From contig NZ_CP117879.1 of assembly GCF_028736155.1 (NCBI RefSeq), positions 744,001 to 808,000 on the forward strand: DNA of 64,000 nucleotides. The letters run 5' to 3'. Positions 7,847-15,974 of this stretch are shown in pieces. Position 1 is the first letter of the stretch. Each line of letters opens with the position of its first letter. Below the pieces are notes generated by a model, which was not told the origin of the DNA, made no database searches, and saw only the letters and a program-made list of their open reading frames with translations. Both the position numbers and the translations under genes were made by a program. This DNA comes from Flavobacterium sp. KACC 22763 (lineage in GTDB: Bacteria > Bacteroidota > Bacteroidia > Flavobacteriales > Flavobacteriaceae).

Positions 7847-8767
7847 TTACTTTAGAAGATTTTCTATGTAATTTATGATTTCTTTTCTATCAGTTGCGTA
7901 ATCAAACCATTTTGTATTTTCGTTTCGTTTGAACCACGTTAATTGCCTTTTGGAGAATCTTCTTGTGTTCTTTTTTATTTCTTCAATTGCGAAAGGTAAC
8001 GTAAATTCTCCGTCAAAATAACTAAATAATTCTCGATAACCGACCGTTTGGAGCGCATTTAACGCTTTGTTAGGATAAAGTGCTTCGGCTTCTTTCAATA
8101 ATCCTTCATTCATCATGATATCAACACGCTGGTTGATTCTGCTGTAAATGATTTCTCTGTCGGCATCTAAACCAACTAGAATAGGAGTAAAGTTTCTGTT
8201 GTTTTTTTTCAGATTTAAAAAAGAAGAATATGGTTTTTGAGAACCAATACAAACTTCTACAAAACGCATCATTCGTTGTGGGTTTTGTAAAGTCTGAGGA
8301 TTTTCTAAAGTGATTTTTTGATAATAATCAGGATCTAAATTTTTTAGCTGATCTTGAAGATATTCAATTCCGAGTTTTTCGTAGTTCGAATTTACTTCTG
8401 TACGAACTTTTGGGTCGATTTCTGGAAACTCGTCAAATCCTTTTAAAATAGCATCGACATATAATCCTGAGCCGCCAATAAGAATTGCAAGATCATTGTT
8501 TTGAAATAATTCTTCGATTTTGGTTAAAGCTTCTTTTTCGTAATCGCCAACAGTGTAGTTTTCAAAAATAGATTTGTTTTGAATGAAATGATGTTGGGCA
8601 GAGTTTAATTCTTCTTGATTTGGAACTGCTGTTCCGATGGTCATTTCTTTGAAAAACTGACGGCTGTCGCAAGAAACGATTTCGCATTTAAAATGTTGCG
8701 CCAAAGCAATACTCAAGGCTGTTTTGCCTATAGCTGTTGGTCCGACAATGGTGATTAGGTATTTCAT
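7847..8767 (-). CDS. miaA: tRNA dimethylallyltransferase
   Basis: Transfers a dimethylallyl group to N6 of A37 in tRNAs reading UNN codons, giving i6A. Motifs run in order: P-loop GPTAIGKTAL near the N terminus, SCDSRQFFKEMTIGTA, ILIGGSGLYVDAIL, and QTVGYRELFSYFDG followed by TRRFSKRQLTWFKR. I place the start at the ATG at 8767 (MKYLITIVGPT), giving 306 residues, the usual length; an upstream in-frame start would add 25 residues unlike the family. A gene for MiaE, which hydroxylates the ms2i6A product, is at 54428, so the modification can go further in this organism. Confidence 0.96.
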   Translation of the reverse strand: MKYLITIVGPTAIGKTALSIALAQHFKCEIVSCDSRQFFKEMTIGTAVPNQEELNSAQHHFIQNKSIFENYTVGDYEKEALTKIEELFQNNDLAILIGGSGLYVDAILKGFDEFPEIDPKVRTEVNSNYEKLGIEYLQDQLKNLDPDYYQKITLENPQTLQNPQRMMRFVEVCIGSQKPYSSFLNLKKNNRNFTPILVGLDADREIIYSRINQRVDIMMNEGLLKEAEALYPNKALNALQTVGYRELFSYFDGEFTLPFAIEEIKKNTRRFSKRQLTWFKRNENTKWFDYATDRKEIINYIENLLK

Positions 8768-8872
8768 AGTTTTTAGCCCAGATGGAAATGGAAACCCCGG
8801 ACTTATATTTGTTACATTTTTTTGGTGTAAAAGAGCGACCAACGGAAGCTCCTTTTATGCCTTAAAAAATTA

Positions 8873-8880
8873 CAAATATA
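8873..8880 (-). promoter_or_regulatory. Candidate -7 box for miaA
   Basis: Read on the minus strand the sequence is TATATTTG, a full match to TAnnTTTG. It lies about 105 nt upstream of the miaA start. No clear upstream TTTG element was found. Confidence 0.4.
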
Positions 8881-8919
8881 AGGAGGAGTTGGAATGTACA
8901 GCTGGATTAGCTTCTTAAA

Positions 8920-9759
8920 TTAATTATTTGGCAGTTCAGTTCCACATTCGTAACAATATTTGGCATTGTCAAAATGGACTTGAGACTGACATTTTCTGCA
9001 TGTTTTTTTCCCGCTTACTGAATTGTTTTTTAAGCTGCTTTTAGCAAATTCGGCTGTTACAATTCCGGTTGGAACAGCGATGATTCCATAACCTAAAATC
9101 ATTACAAAAGCTGCTATAAATTGTCCAAGAGGTGTTTGGGGTGAAATATCTCCGTAGCCTACTGTTGTTAAGGTTACAATTGTCCAATAAATTCCCATTG
9201 GAATACTGGTAAAACCTGATTCTCGGCCTTCAACTAGATACATTACTGTGCCAATGATTACGGTGCTGATTAAGACGAAATAAATGAAAACCAGAATTTT
9301 TTCTTTACTAGCTTCTATAGCTTCTTTTAATTGCAGGGATTGATGGTTGATTTGCGGAATATGCAAAATTTTGAATAATCGGAGAAAACGTAATGCTCTT
9401 ACGATTGATAAAATGCTCGCACCAGGGAAAAAGATGGACAAATACATAGGCAAAACGGCCAGCAAATCGATGATTCCGTAAAAGCTAAAAATGTATTTGA
9501 CGGGTTTTTGAATTGAAATAATTCTCAGGACATATTCTATGGTGAAAAATACGGTAATTACCCATTCGCATATCAATAATTGATCGTGATATTTTGAGCT
9601 TATACCTTCAACGGTATCGAGCATTATTAAAAGTACGCTCAGTAAAATTAAACCCAGCAATACTAAATCGAACATTCTGCCTAATATGGTATTGGTGCCA
9701 TACAGAACGATTTTGACTTTTTCTCTAAAGATTTCGTATTGTGATTTATTGTTTTTCAT
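8920..9759 (-). CDS. Voltage-gated-type potassium channel with zinc-ribbon tail
   Basis: A six-helix ion channel of 279 residues. The S4-like helix VRALRFLRLFKIL carries regularly spaced arginines. The pore loop TLTTVGYGDISP contains the potassium selectivity signature TVGYGD, preceded by the pore helix (GIYWTIV) and followed by the last membrane helix (about residues 205-230). The final 30 residues carry CRKC and, 14 residues on, CYEC, a zinc-ribbon-like four-cysteine tail in the cytoplasm. It should form a tetramer in the inner membrane. The next minus-strand gene upstream ends 30 nt away, so co-transcription is possible. Confidence 0.93.
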   Translation of the reverse strand: MKNNKSQYEIFREKVKIVLYGTNTILGRMFDLVLLGLILLSVLLIMLDTVEGISSKYHDQLLICEWVITVFFTIEYVLRIISIQKPVKYIFSFYGIIDLLAVLPMYLSIFFPGASILSIVRALRFLRLFKILHIPQINHQSLQLKEAIEASKEKILVFIYFVLISTVIIGTVMYLVEGRESGFTSIPMGIYWTIVTLTTVGYGDISPQTPLGQFIAAFVMILGYGIIAVPTGIVTAEFAKSSLKNNSVSGKKTCRKCQSQVHFDNAKYCYECGTELPNN

Positions 9760-9789
9760 ATCCTTAAAGATAATGAAAGTTTCGATTTG

Positions 9790-11151
9790 TTAAAATTGAA
9801 GTATTTTTAATGATTTGCTTTTTCGGATATAATTCTGAATAATATTCTTTACATCGCGATTATGCTGCATTGGTACCAGAATATTTTTTAAAATATCGAT
9901 ATTCGTGATTTGATAATTGAGATCGTAATAGGCATAACCTTTGTAAATTCCATCTTCGATCAGAATTGCGCTTCGTTCGTTTACATTTCTTCCTCTGTCT
10001 ATCAGAACCATACTTTTGTTCTCAAAACTGTTTTCAGAAATAAACTGCTGTACTCTTAGATTGTAAATTTCGGGAGTGATTTCGCCAATACAGGCTCCAT
10101 CACATTCTTTGATTTTGTACTGAAAGCACTCTTTTTTGGTTTGATATAAACCTGTGAGTTTTTGGCACAAATGGTATTTTGAAGTGAATCTGAAAAGTGC
10201 ATTTTTGCCTTCTTGTAATGAAGCAAAAGAAGTGATTTCTTTTTTTCGTCCGTCTGCTTTCTCTAGTTTTAAATTGATATAGCCGTTTGAATCTTTTTCT
10301 GCATATAAAGCGAAAGGAAAAACGGTTTTCTTTTGCGAACGATTGTATCTTGGACGATTGATTTTTATTTCCTGACTTTCCTTTAAAAGTGCGATTAGTT
10401 CACTTCCAGTTTCGTCATAGGTAATGGTAAAAACTTCTGCTTGGATTCTTTTGCTTTTGGTTGTAATTCCTGTAAAGTGCTGATTTACTCTTTTTTTAAT
10501 ATTTTGGCTTTTGCCAATGTAAATTAAAGTCCCATCTTCTTTGTAGATATAATAAACACCTGTTTTAGCTGGCATTTGATTTAAAATGTCCAAGAATTTT
10601 GGAGAAATGCCTTTTTCGACTTCTAGTTTTATAAAATCTTTTACGATTGTTTTCTCAGTGTCTTTTTCTAGAAGCATTTTGAAAAGCTTCGTTGTTGCCA
10701 TAGCATCTCCGCTGGCACGATGCCTGTCGGCCATTGGGATTCCGAGTGAACGAACTAGTTTCCCTAAACTGTAAGAAGGCTGTTCTGGAATTAGTTTTTT
10801 TGCTAATTCTACCGTACAAAGTGTCTTGGCTTCAAAATCGTAGCCTAAACGTCTGAATTCTGTGCGTAGGATTCTATAGTCAAATGAAGCGTTGTGAGCG
10901 ACAATAACGCAGTCTTGGGTGATTTCTATAATTCGTTTGGCAACTTCGTAGAATTTTGGAGCAGAGCGCAACATTGCATTGTTTATTCCTGTCAGTTTTA
11001 CAACAAAAGGCTGAATGGGAATTTCAGGATTAACAAGGCTGATGAATTGATCAACTACTTCATGCCCATCAAATTTGTAGATAGCGATTTCAGTAATTCC
11101 CTCTTCATTAAATTGCCCTCCGGTTGTTTCTATGTCTAATATCGCGTACAA
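9790..11151 (-). CDS. DnaQ-like exonuclease fused to a GIY-YIG (UvrC/Cho-like) nuclease
   Basis: A two-nuclease fusion of 453 residues. Residues about 1-165 are a DEDD 3'-5' exonuclease: YAILDIETTGG (Exo I), HNASFDYRIL (Exo II), HRASGDAMATTKLF (Exo III). Residues about 195-275 are a GIY-YIG domain: GVYYIYKEDGTLIYIGKS then KRVNQHF. A later four-cysteine stretch (LCQK, ECFQYKIKECDGACIG) resembles the cysteine cluster of UvrC. The C-terminal nuclease and helix-hairpin-helix parts of UvrC are absent. The start appears to be TTG at 11151: an in-frame TGA lies four codons upstream and no ATG precedes the exonuclease motif. Likely role: DNA repair nuclease. Confidence 0.9.
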   Translation of the reverse strand: MYAILDIETTGGQFNEEGITEIAIYKFDGHEVVDQFISLVNPEIPIQPFVVKLTGINNAMLRSAPKFYEVAKRIIEITQDCVIVAHNASFDYRILRTEFRRLGYDFEAKTLCTVELAKKLIPEQPSYSLGKLVRSLGIPMADRHRASGDAMATTKLFKMLLEKDTEKTIVKDFIKLEVEKGISPKFLDILNQMPAKTGVYYIYKEDGTLIYIGKSQNIKKRVNQHFTGITTKSKRIQAEVFTITYDETGSELIALLKESQEIKINRPRYNRSQKKTVFPFALYAEKDSNGYINLKLEKADGRKKEITSFASLQEGKNALFRFTSKYHLCQKLTGLYQTKKECFQYKIKECDGACIGEITPEIYNLRVQQFISENSFENKSMVLIDRGRNVNERSAILIEDGIYKGYAYYDLNYQITNIDILKNILVPMQHNRDVKNIIQNYIRKSKSLKILQF

Positions 11152-11207
11152 ATTCAGTATTCAGTGTTCAGATTCGATTGAAATCGAAATTAGTGTTCAG
11201 TTTTTCT

Positions 11208-11231
11208 GTAAAGACACAAGTGCGTCTTTAC
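11208..11231. repeat. Palindromic repeat just downstream of yggS
   Basis: GTAAAGACACA and TGCGTCTTTAC form an imperfect palindrome (one mismatch). It belongs to the same family as the copy inside yggS at 11343-11370, which differs in its centre. It is 18 nt beyond the yggS stop and may act as its transcript-end hairpin. Confidence 0.8.
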
Positions 11232-11248
11232 GATTGTGGTTTGGAAAA

Positions 11249-11920
11249 TTATCTTCCTCCAAAAATGCTGCTTCCAATGCGAACCATTGTACTTCCGCAT
11301 TCTATTGCTAATTGATAATCTCCAGACATTCCCATTGAAATTGTAGAGACGCACTGCAGTGCGTCTTTACCATATCCCTCAATGCTTTTTAATGAATCAA
11401 AGATGGATTTCAACTGGGTAAATTCTTTTTTAATCTGGTTTTGGTCTTCGGTGAAAGTTGCCATTCCCATTAAACCTAAGATACGAATATTTTTTAATTC
11501 TTTAAATTCTGAAGAAGTTAAAAGTTCGTTTAATTCGTTTTCATCCAAACCAAATTTAGATTCTTCTTCAGCAATATAAATTTGAAGAAGACAATCTATG
11601 GTTCTGTTATTTTTTAAAGCTTGTTTATTGATTTCTTGCAATAATTTCAAACTGTCAACGCCGTGAATCAAAGTGACATACGGCGCCATAAATTTGACTT
11701 TATTTGACTGAACATGACCAATCATATGCCATTGGATATCTTTTGGCATTTGTTCCCATTTTTCAGTCATTTCCTGAATTTTGTTTTCTCCAAAAATGCG
11801 CTGTCCAGCTTCATAAGCCTGCATCAAATCTGAAACAGGTTTTGTTTTTGAAACGGCAACAAGAGTTACATGTTCAGGTAAACTTGCTTTAATTGTATTT
11901 AAATTCGATTGAATCGACAT
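11249..11920 (-). CDS. YggS-family PLP homeostasis protein
   Basis: A single-domain pyridoxal-phosphate protein (223 residues) of the YggS/PROSC/YBL036C family, involved in vitamin B6 and amino-acid balance rather than a defined reaction. The PLP lysine is expected to be Lys25 in AVSKTKP; FGENKIQE, HMIGHVQSNK, GLMGMATF and SMGMSGDYQLAIECGSTMVRIGS segments fit the family. Residues 184-193 (GKDALQCVST) are encoded by a palindromic intergenic-type repeat inserted in frame just before the conserved SMGMSGD strand. The reading frame is intact. It lies 11 nt downstream of the hydroxybutyryl-CoA dehydrogenase gene and may share its transcript. Confidence 0.93.
   Translation of the reverse strand: MSIQSNLNTIKASLPEHVTLVAVSKTKPVSDLMQAYEAGQRIFGENKIQEMTEKWEQMPKDIQWHMIGHVQSNKVKFMAPYVTLIHGVDSLKLLQEINKQALKNNRTIDCLLQIYIAEEESKFGLDENELNELLTSSEFKELKNIRILGLMGMATFTEDQNQIKKEFTQLKSIFDSLKSIEGYGKDALQCVSTISMGMSGDYQLAIECGSTMVRIGSSIFGGR
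11343..11370. repeat. Palindromic repeat inside the yggS coding sequence
   Basis: A 28-nt near-perfect palindrome with one mismatch; its centre GACGCACTGCAGTGCGTC is perfect. It is related to the 24-nt element at 11208-11231. It encodes most of residues 184-193 of the YggS protein without breaking the frame. Confidence 0.9.
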
Positions 11921-11931
11921 GATATTTCTTT

Positions 11932-12819
11932 TTATAAAAACTGCTTAGAGATTTTCTCTGCTTTTTTGCTTTCGCTATAATCATAAAACCCTTCACCAGA
12001 TTTTACTCCCAGTTTACCAGCTCTAACCATATTAACTAAAAGTGGGCAAGGAGCATATTTAGGGTTTTTGAATCCGTCGTACATTACATTTAGAATGGCA
12101 AGACAAACATCAAGACCAATAAAATCAGCTAATTGAAGAGGTCCCATTGGGTGACCCATTCCTAATTTCATAACCGTGTCAATTTCGTAAACTCCTGCAA
12201 CACCATTGTATAACGTTTCAATTGCTTCGTTTAGCATTGGCATTAAAATTCTGTTTGCCACAAAACCAGGATAATCGTTTACTTCTACAGGAACTTTACC
12301 TAATTTTTCAGATAAATCCATGATGATTTTAGTCACTTCATCGCTTGTGTTATAACCGCGGATGATTTCGACCAATTTCATAATCGGCACTGGATTCATA
12401 AAGTGCATTCCGATAACACGCTCAGGGTGTGCTACAACAGCTCCAATTTGTGTAATAGAAATAGAAGATGTATTGGTTGCTAAAATCGTATTGTGTGAAC
12501 AATATTCGTTTAATTGTTTGAAGATGTTCAGTTTTAATTCAACGTTTTCAGTTGCTGCTTCAACTACTAAATCAACGCCGACAACTCCGTCTTTTAAGTC
12601 TGTATACGTAATAATGTTAGTAATAGTTTTAGCAACATCTTCTTGAGTGATGCTTCCTTTAGACAACATACGGTCTAAGTTGGCAGCAATTGTTGCCATT
12701 CCTTTATCTAATGATTTTTCAGAAACATCAATTAATTTTACGGTAAATCCGCTTTGCGCAAAGGTATGAGCAATTCCGTTACCCATTGTTCCCGCTCCAA
12801 TTACAGCTATTGTTTTCAT
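11932..12819 (-). CDS. 3-hydroxybutyryl-CoA dehydrogenase
   Basis: An NAD(P)-dependent dehydrogenase of 295 residues interconverting acetoacetyl-CoA and 3-hydroxybutyryl-CoA (fatty acid or butanoate metabolism). The Rossmann motif GAGTMGNGIAHTFAQ is at residues 7-21, the signature HFMNPVPIMKLVEII has the catalytic His, and PGFVANRILMPMLNEA opens the C-terminal helical domain. It is the single-domain type (no hydratase fusion). yggS follows 11 nt downstream. The gene upstream is separated by a 15-bp hairpin repeat, so these are probably separate transcripts. Confidence 0.94.
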   Translation of the reverse strand: MKTIAVIGAGTMGNGIAHTFAQSGFTVKLIDVSEKSLDKGMATIAANLDRMLSKGSITQEDVAKTITNIITYTDLKDGVVGVDLVVEAATENVELKLNIFKQLNEYCSHNTILATNTSSISITQIGAVVAHPERVIGMHFMNPVPIMKLVEIIRGYNTSDEVTKIIMDLSEKLGKVPVEVNDYPGFVANRILMPMLNEAIETLYNGVAGVYEIDTVMKLGMGHPMGPLQLADFIGLDVCLAILNVMYDGFKNPKYAPCPLLVNMVRAGKLGVKSGEGFYDYSESKKAEKISKQFL

Positions 12820-12845
12820 TTTATGCTAGATATTTTTTTATGATT

Positions 12846-12885
12846 TAGCCACGAATTCACCAAATAATTCGTGAATTCGTGGCTA
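12846..12885. repeat. GCCACGAATT-family hairpin repeat
   Basis: TAGCCACGAATTCAC (12846-12860) and GTGAATTCGTGGCTA (12871-12885) form a perfect 15-bp stem around a 10-nt loop. It is the compact form of the repeat also found at 33450-33560 and, more degenerate, at 32079-32218. Confidence 0.9.
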
Positions 12886-12910
12886 TTTATTTTGATTTAC
12901 TTTTTTAAAA

Positions 12911-13876
12911 CTATTTATTGAAACAATCAATAATTTGATAAGCCACGCGCAATGCATCAGTTGCCTGCTCAAGTGTTACAACTGGAGTTGTATCATTATT
13001 AATGGCATCTGCAAATGAATTTAACTCATCTAAAATGGCATTGTTGTGCTCTACATCAGGATTCGTGAAATAGATTTGTTTTTTCACGCCTTCAGCATTT
13101 TGAAGGATCATATCAAAATCCCCAGGAACTTCTGGCGCATCTTTCATACGAACCACTTCACATTTTTTCTCTAAAAAGTCAACAGAAATATAAGCGTCTT
13201 TTTGAAAGAAACGTGATTTACGCATATTTTTCAACGAAATTCTGCTTGCCGTTAAATTGGCAACACAGCCATTTTCGAATTCGATTCTAGCATTGGCAAT
13301 ATCTGGAGTATCACTAATTACCGATACACCGCTTGCATGAATGTCTTTTACTTTTGAATTAACAACACTTAAAATAGCATCAATATCATGAATCATTAAA
13401 TCTAAAACCACGGGAACGTCTGTACCACGCGGATTAAATTCTGCCAAACGATGTGTTTCTATAAACATCGGATTTTCGATCATGTTTTTTGTAGCAATAA
13501 AAGCGGGATTAAAACGCTCTACGTGACCAACTTGTCCTTTTACATTGTATTCTTTGGCTAAAGCTATAATTTCTTCAGCTTCTTCTACCGTATTGGCAAT
13601 TGGTTTTTCAATAAAGATATGTTTTCCAGATTTTATCGCAACTTTTGCACATTTATAGTGCGAAAGGGTTGGAGTTACAATATCAATCACGTCGACAGCG
13701 TGAATGAGTTTTGCAATTGTGCTGAAGTTTTTATAGCCAAACTCTTTTGAGATTTTTTCGGCATTTTCTTGATTTTCGTCGTAAAATCCAACTAATTCGT
13801 ATTTGTCAGATTGTTGTAATAAGCGTAAATGTATTTTACCAAGATGACCAGCACCTAAAACTCCTACTTTTAACAT
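12911..13876 (-). CDS. Gfo/Idh/MocA family oxidoreductase
   Basis: A 321-residue NAD(P)-dependent dehydrogenase. Residues 4-20 are the Rossmann motif (GVLGAGHLGKIHLRLL) and IFIEKPIANTVEEAEE holds the family's EKP signature, followed by GQVGHVERFNPAF. The C-terminal half is the family's alpha/beta substrate domain, including DLMIHDIDAIL. The substrate, probably a sugar or cyclic polyol, cannot be told from the sequence. The minus-strand sequence TATTTTTG at 13893-13900 is a good -7 promoter box 17 nt upstream of the ATG. Confidence 0.9.
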   Translation of the reverse strand: MLKVGVLGAGHLGKIHLRLLQQSDKYELVGFYDENQENAEKISKEFGYKNFSTIAKLIHAVDVIDIVTPTLSHYKCAKVAIKSGKHIFIEKPIANTVEEAEEIIALAKEYNVKGQVGHVERFNPAFIATKNMIENPMFIETHRLAEFNPRGTDVPVVLDLMIHDIDAILSVVNSKVKDIHASGVSVISDTPDIANARIEFENGCVANLTASRISLKNMRKSRFFQKDAYISVDFLEKKCEVVRMKDAPEVPGDFDMILQNAEGVKKQIYFTNPDVEHNNAILDELNSFADAINNDTTPVVTLEQATDALRVAYQIIDCFNK

Positions 13877-13995
13877 GAGAATGTATTTTAAACAAAAATA
13901 TAATTTATTTGTTTAACGTGAAAATGAATTTAGCGAATTATTGGTTGTTGGTCGTTTGAAGTTTGCAGTTGATTGCTCCTTTTAATTTTATAGTT

Positions 13996-14060
13996 TGTCA
14001 CTCTGAGAGAAGTCGAAGGGCTATACTGGTTGAAGGACTTCAACTCCGCTTAGCCTGATA
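13996..14060. repeat. GTCGAAG-type repeat in an inverted pair
   Basis: TGTCACTCTGAGAGAAGTCG (continuing AAGGG, 13996-14020) and a degenerate reverse-complement copy at 14035-14060 (GGACTTCAACTCCGCTTAGC). The unit is common in flavobacterial spacers; two further copies lie at 55087-55113 and 55169-55194. It fills most of the 294-nt spacer between divergent genes, which otherwise holds only promoter-like sequence. Confidence 0.75.
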
Positions 14061-14119
14061 GATAGTGAGCTTTGGGCTTTCGACTTTTGACTTTACACTT
14101 TATTATTTAAAAATCAATA

Positions 14120-14149
14120 TTTGAAATCCTGTTTTGTTTCTTATTTTTG
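14120..14149 (+). promoter_or_regulatory. Promoter of pcm
   Basis: TTTG at 14120-14123 and TATTTTTG at 14142-14149, spaced by 18 nt, match the Bacteroidota promoter consensus. Transcription should start near 14155, giving a leader of roughly 16 nt. Confidence 0.7.
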
Positions 14150-14170
14150 CGAAAATAAAACCTACCTATT

Positions 14171-14812
14171 TTGAAAGATACTGCCAAACATCAAGGACTT
14201 CGCAATCAATTAGTAACGACTTTAGAACAAAAAGGAATTACTGATAGAGCGGTTTTGGATGCGATAAAAAAAATCCCGAGACACCTTTTTTTGAATTCAA
14301 GTTTTGAAGATTATGCTTATCAAGATAAGGCTTTTCCTATTGGAGCCGGGCAGACTATTTCGCAACCTTACACGGTTGCTTTTCAGTCACAGTTGTTAGA
14401 AGTAAAAAGAGATCACAAAATTCTTGAAATCGGTACTGGTTCTGGTTACCAGACTGCTGTTTTGTTTATGCTCGGAGCTAAAGTATATACGGTTGAAAGA
14501 CAAAGTGAGTTGTTTAAAACGACATCTAATTTATTTCCGAAGTTAAATATTCGTCCAAAACACGTTACTTTTGGAGATGGATATAAAGGATTGCCAAATT
14601 TTGCGCCATTTGACAGTATTATAGTTACTGCAGGTGCGCCGTTTATTCCACAGCCTTTAATGGCTCAGCTTAAAATAGGAGGAAGACTGGTTATTCCGTT
14701 GGGAGAAGATGTTCAGATTATGACTTTATTAATTAGGAAAAACGAAACTCAATTTGAAAAACATGAGTTTGGAGAATTTAGATTTGTTCCTCTATTAGAA
14801 GATAAAAATTAA
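14171..14812 (+). CDS. pcm: Protein-L-isoaspartate O-methyltransferase
   Basis: Repairs damaged proteins by methylating L-isoaspartyl residues with S-adenosylmethionine. Of 213 residues, the family motifs are AGQTISQPYTVA, the SAM-binding ILEIGTGSGYQTAV, VYTVERQSEL, and FDSIIVTAGAP. The start is TTG at 14171; no ATG lies between the promoter at 14120-14149 and the family's N-terminal KHQGLRNQLV, so TTG is the likely start. A terminator follows the stop by 3 nt. Confidence 0.95.
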   Translation: MKDTAKHQGLRNQLVTTLEQKGITDRAVLDAIKKIPRHLFLNSSFEDYAYQDKAFPIGAGQTISQPYTVAFQSQLLEVKRDHKILEIGTGSGYQTAVLFMLGAKVYTVERQSELFKTTSNLFPKLNIRPKHVTFGDGYKGLPNFAPFDSIIVTAGAPFIPQPLMAQLKIGGRLVIPLGEDVQIMTLLIRKNETQFEKHEFGEFRFVPLLEDKN

Positions 14813-14815
14813 AAG

Positions 14816-14840
14816 AAAGCCCGTTTGAACGGGCTTTTTT
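14816..14840. terminator. Terminator between pcm and the Fic gene
   Basis: AAAGCCCGTT with AACGGGCTTT (14816-14837) followed by T residues. It lies between converging genes and overlaps the end of the Fic gene, so it may serve both strands. Confidence 0.8.
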
Positions 14841-15888
14841 ATTGCGTAAGAATTGAAATATATCTTTCTAAGCTTTCTTTCTCTTTTTGGGCTATAAAGA
14901 GAAAAAAGTCTTCTTTGTCTTTTTTGGTTTGAGCAATTTCTAAAGACTGGTAATATTGCATTCGAGTTTCGTAATCACCTTTGATATTGGCTATTGGATA
15001 GCCTTTTTGCATTAGTATTAAGTTCATTATCAATCGTGAAGTTCTTCCGTTTCCGTCAATAAATGGATGAATGGTAACTAATTTTTCATGCATTTCAGCA
15101 GCAAGAATAATGGGATGCAATTTATTTTTATTGATTTCATACCAAGTAAAATATTCTTCCATTTCTTGTGGAACCATTAAAGGTTGAGGGGGCATGTGAC
15201 TGCTTCCTTGAATCATAACTTGAACTTTTCTGTAACGTCCAGCATCTTCTGGGATTATGCCACGTAAGATTAAATTATGAATGGATAAAAGATCACGTTC
15301 ATTTAATGAATTGTTTTTAGTCATTAACTCTTTTATAAAGCCAATAGCTTCTTGATGATTAATGGCTTCAAGATGTTCGCGCATACTTTTTCCAGAAATT
15401 GTCAGACCTTCGTTGATAACCATATCCGTTTCACGAAGCGTCATGGTATTTCCTTCAATTCTATTGCTTTCAAAGGTATATTCTAATTCCAGAGCCTGTT
15501 TTATTTTAAAACTGTCGTACTGTCGATAAGAATCTAATTTTTCTTTTAAAATATCAATTTCTCTTAGAATTTTCTCTAGTGAAGTAGATAATTTGAAATT
15601 TGAGACTGTTTTATTGTACCTAATTTCGTCTTCTGCAACTTTTAGCGCCTTTAAAGCAAGATCATCATCGCCAATTTCATAAAGAATTTTTTCTTTAAGC
15701 CAAGCAATCATTAAAGTTTCATAATCAATTTCTAAAAGCTGAGAAAGTTTAATTATTTGATCCTTTGTAGGTTTTCTTGTTCCCGATTCAAATTTACTTA
15801 TCAAGGCTTGATCAATTTCAGCAAGCTGTGCCAATTCTCGCGTTTTTAAACCTTTCTGTTCTCTGGCATTTTTTAATAAAGATTTCAT
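14839..15888 (-). CDS. Fic-domain protein with N-terminal XRE helix-turn-helix
   Basis: Residues 1-60 form an XRE DNA-binding domain (LLKNAREQKGLKTRELAQLA, KFESGTRKPT). The Fic core HPFIDGNGRTSR is at about residues 274-285, the AMP-transfer active site. The inhibitory motif SNRIEG (residues 141-146) lies before the core, as in class II Fic proteins. Target proteins are unknown. I use the ATG at 15888 (349 residues): the upstream TTG at 15924 lies inside a -7 box, TAAATTTG. The start region carries an inverted repeat that may be an autoregulatory operator. No antitoxin-like partner gene is adjacent, which fits self-inhibition. Confidence 0.92.
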   Translation of the reverse strand: MKSLLKNAREQKGLKTRELAQLAEIDQALISKFESGTRKPTKDQIIKLSQLLEIDYETLMIAWLKEKILYEIGDDDLALKALKVAEDEIRYNKTVSNFKLSTSLEKILREIDILKEKLDSYRQYDSFKIKQALELEYTFESNRIEGNTMTLRETDMVINEGLTISGKSMREHLEAINHQEAIGFIKELMTKNNSLNERDLLSIHNLILRGIIPEDAGRYRKVQVMIQGSSHMPPQPLMVPQEMEEYFTWYEINKNKLHPIILAAEMHEKLVTIHPFIDGNGRTSRLIMNLILMQKGYPIANIKGDYETRMQYYQSLEIAQTKKDKEDFFLFIAQKEKESLERYISILTQ

Positions 15889-15900
15889 TTTAATGAAAGT

Positions 15901-15924
15901 TTTAGTCTTGACAAATTTAGTCAA
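15901..15924 (-). promoter_or_regulatory. Promoter box and possible operator of the Fic gene
   Basis: On the minus strand TAAATTTG matches the -7 consensus. It is embedded in the inverted repeat TTGAC-N7-GTCAA (15908-15924). On the plus strand TTTAGTC occurs twice, 15 nt apart, at 15901 and 15916. This is a plausible site for the protein's own XRE domain. Confidence 0.45.
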
Positions 15925-15939
15925 TTTTTAAATCAAAAG

Positions 15940-15965
15940 AAAAGCGATATTTAAATATCGCTTTT
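15940..15965 (-). terminator. Terminator of the lipoprotein gene
   Basis: A 26-nt perfect palindrome (AAAAGCGATATTT and its complement), 9 nt beyond the stop of the minus-strand lipoprotein gene. It could also act as an upstream boundary for the Fic gene. Confidence 0.7.
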
Positions 15966-15974
15966 TCTGTATTG

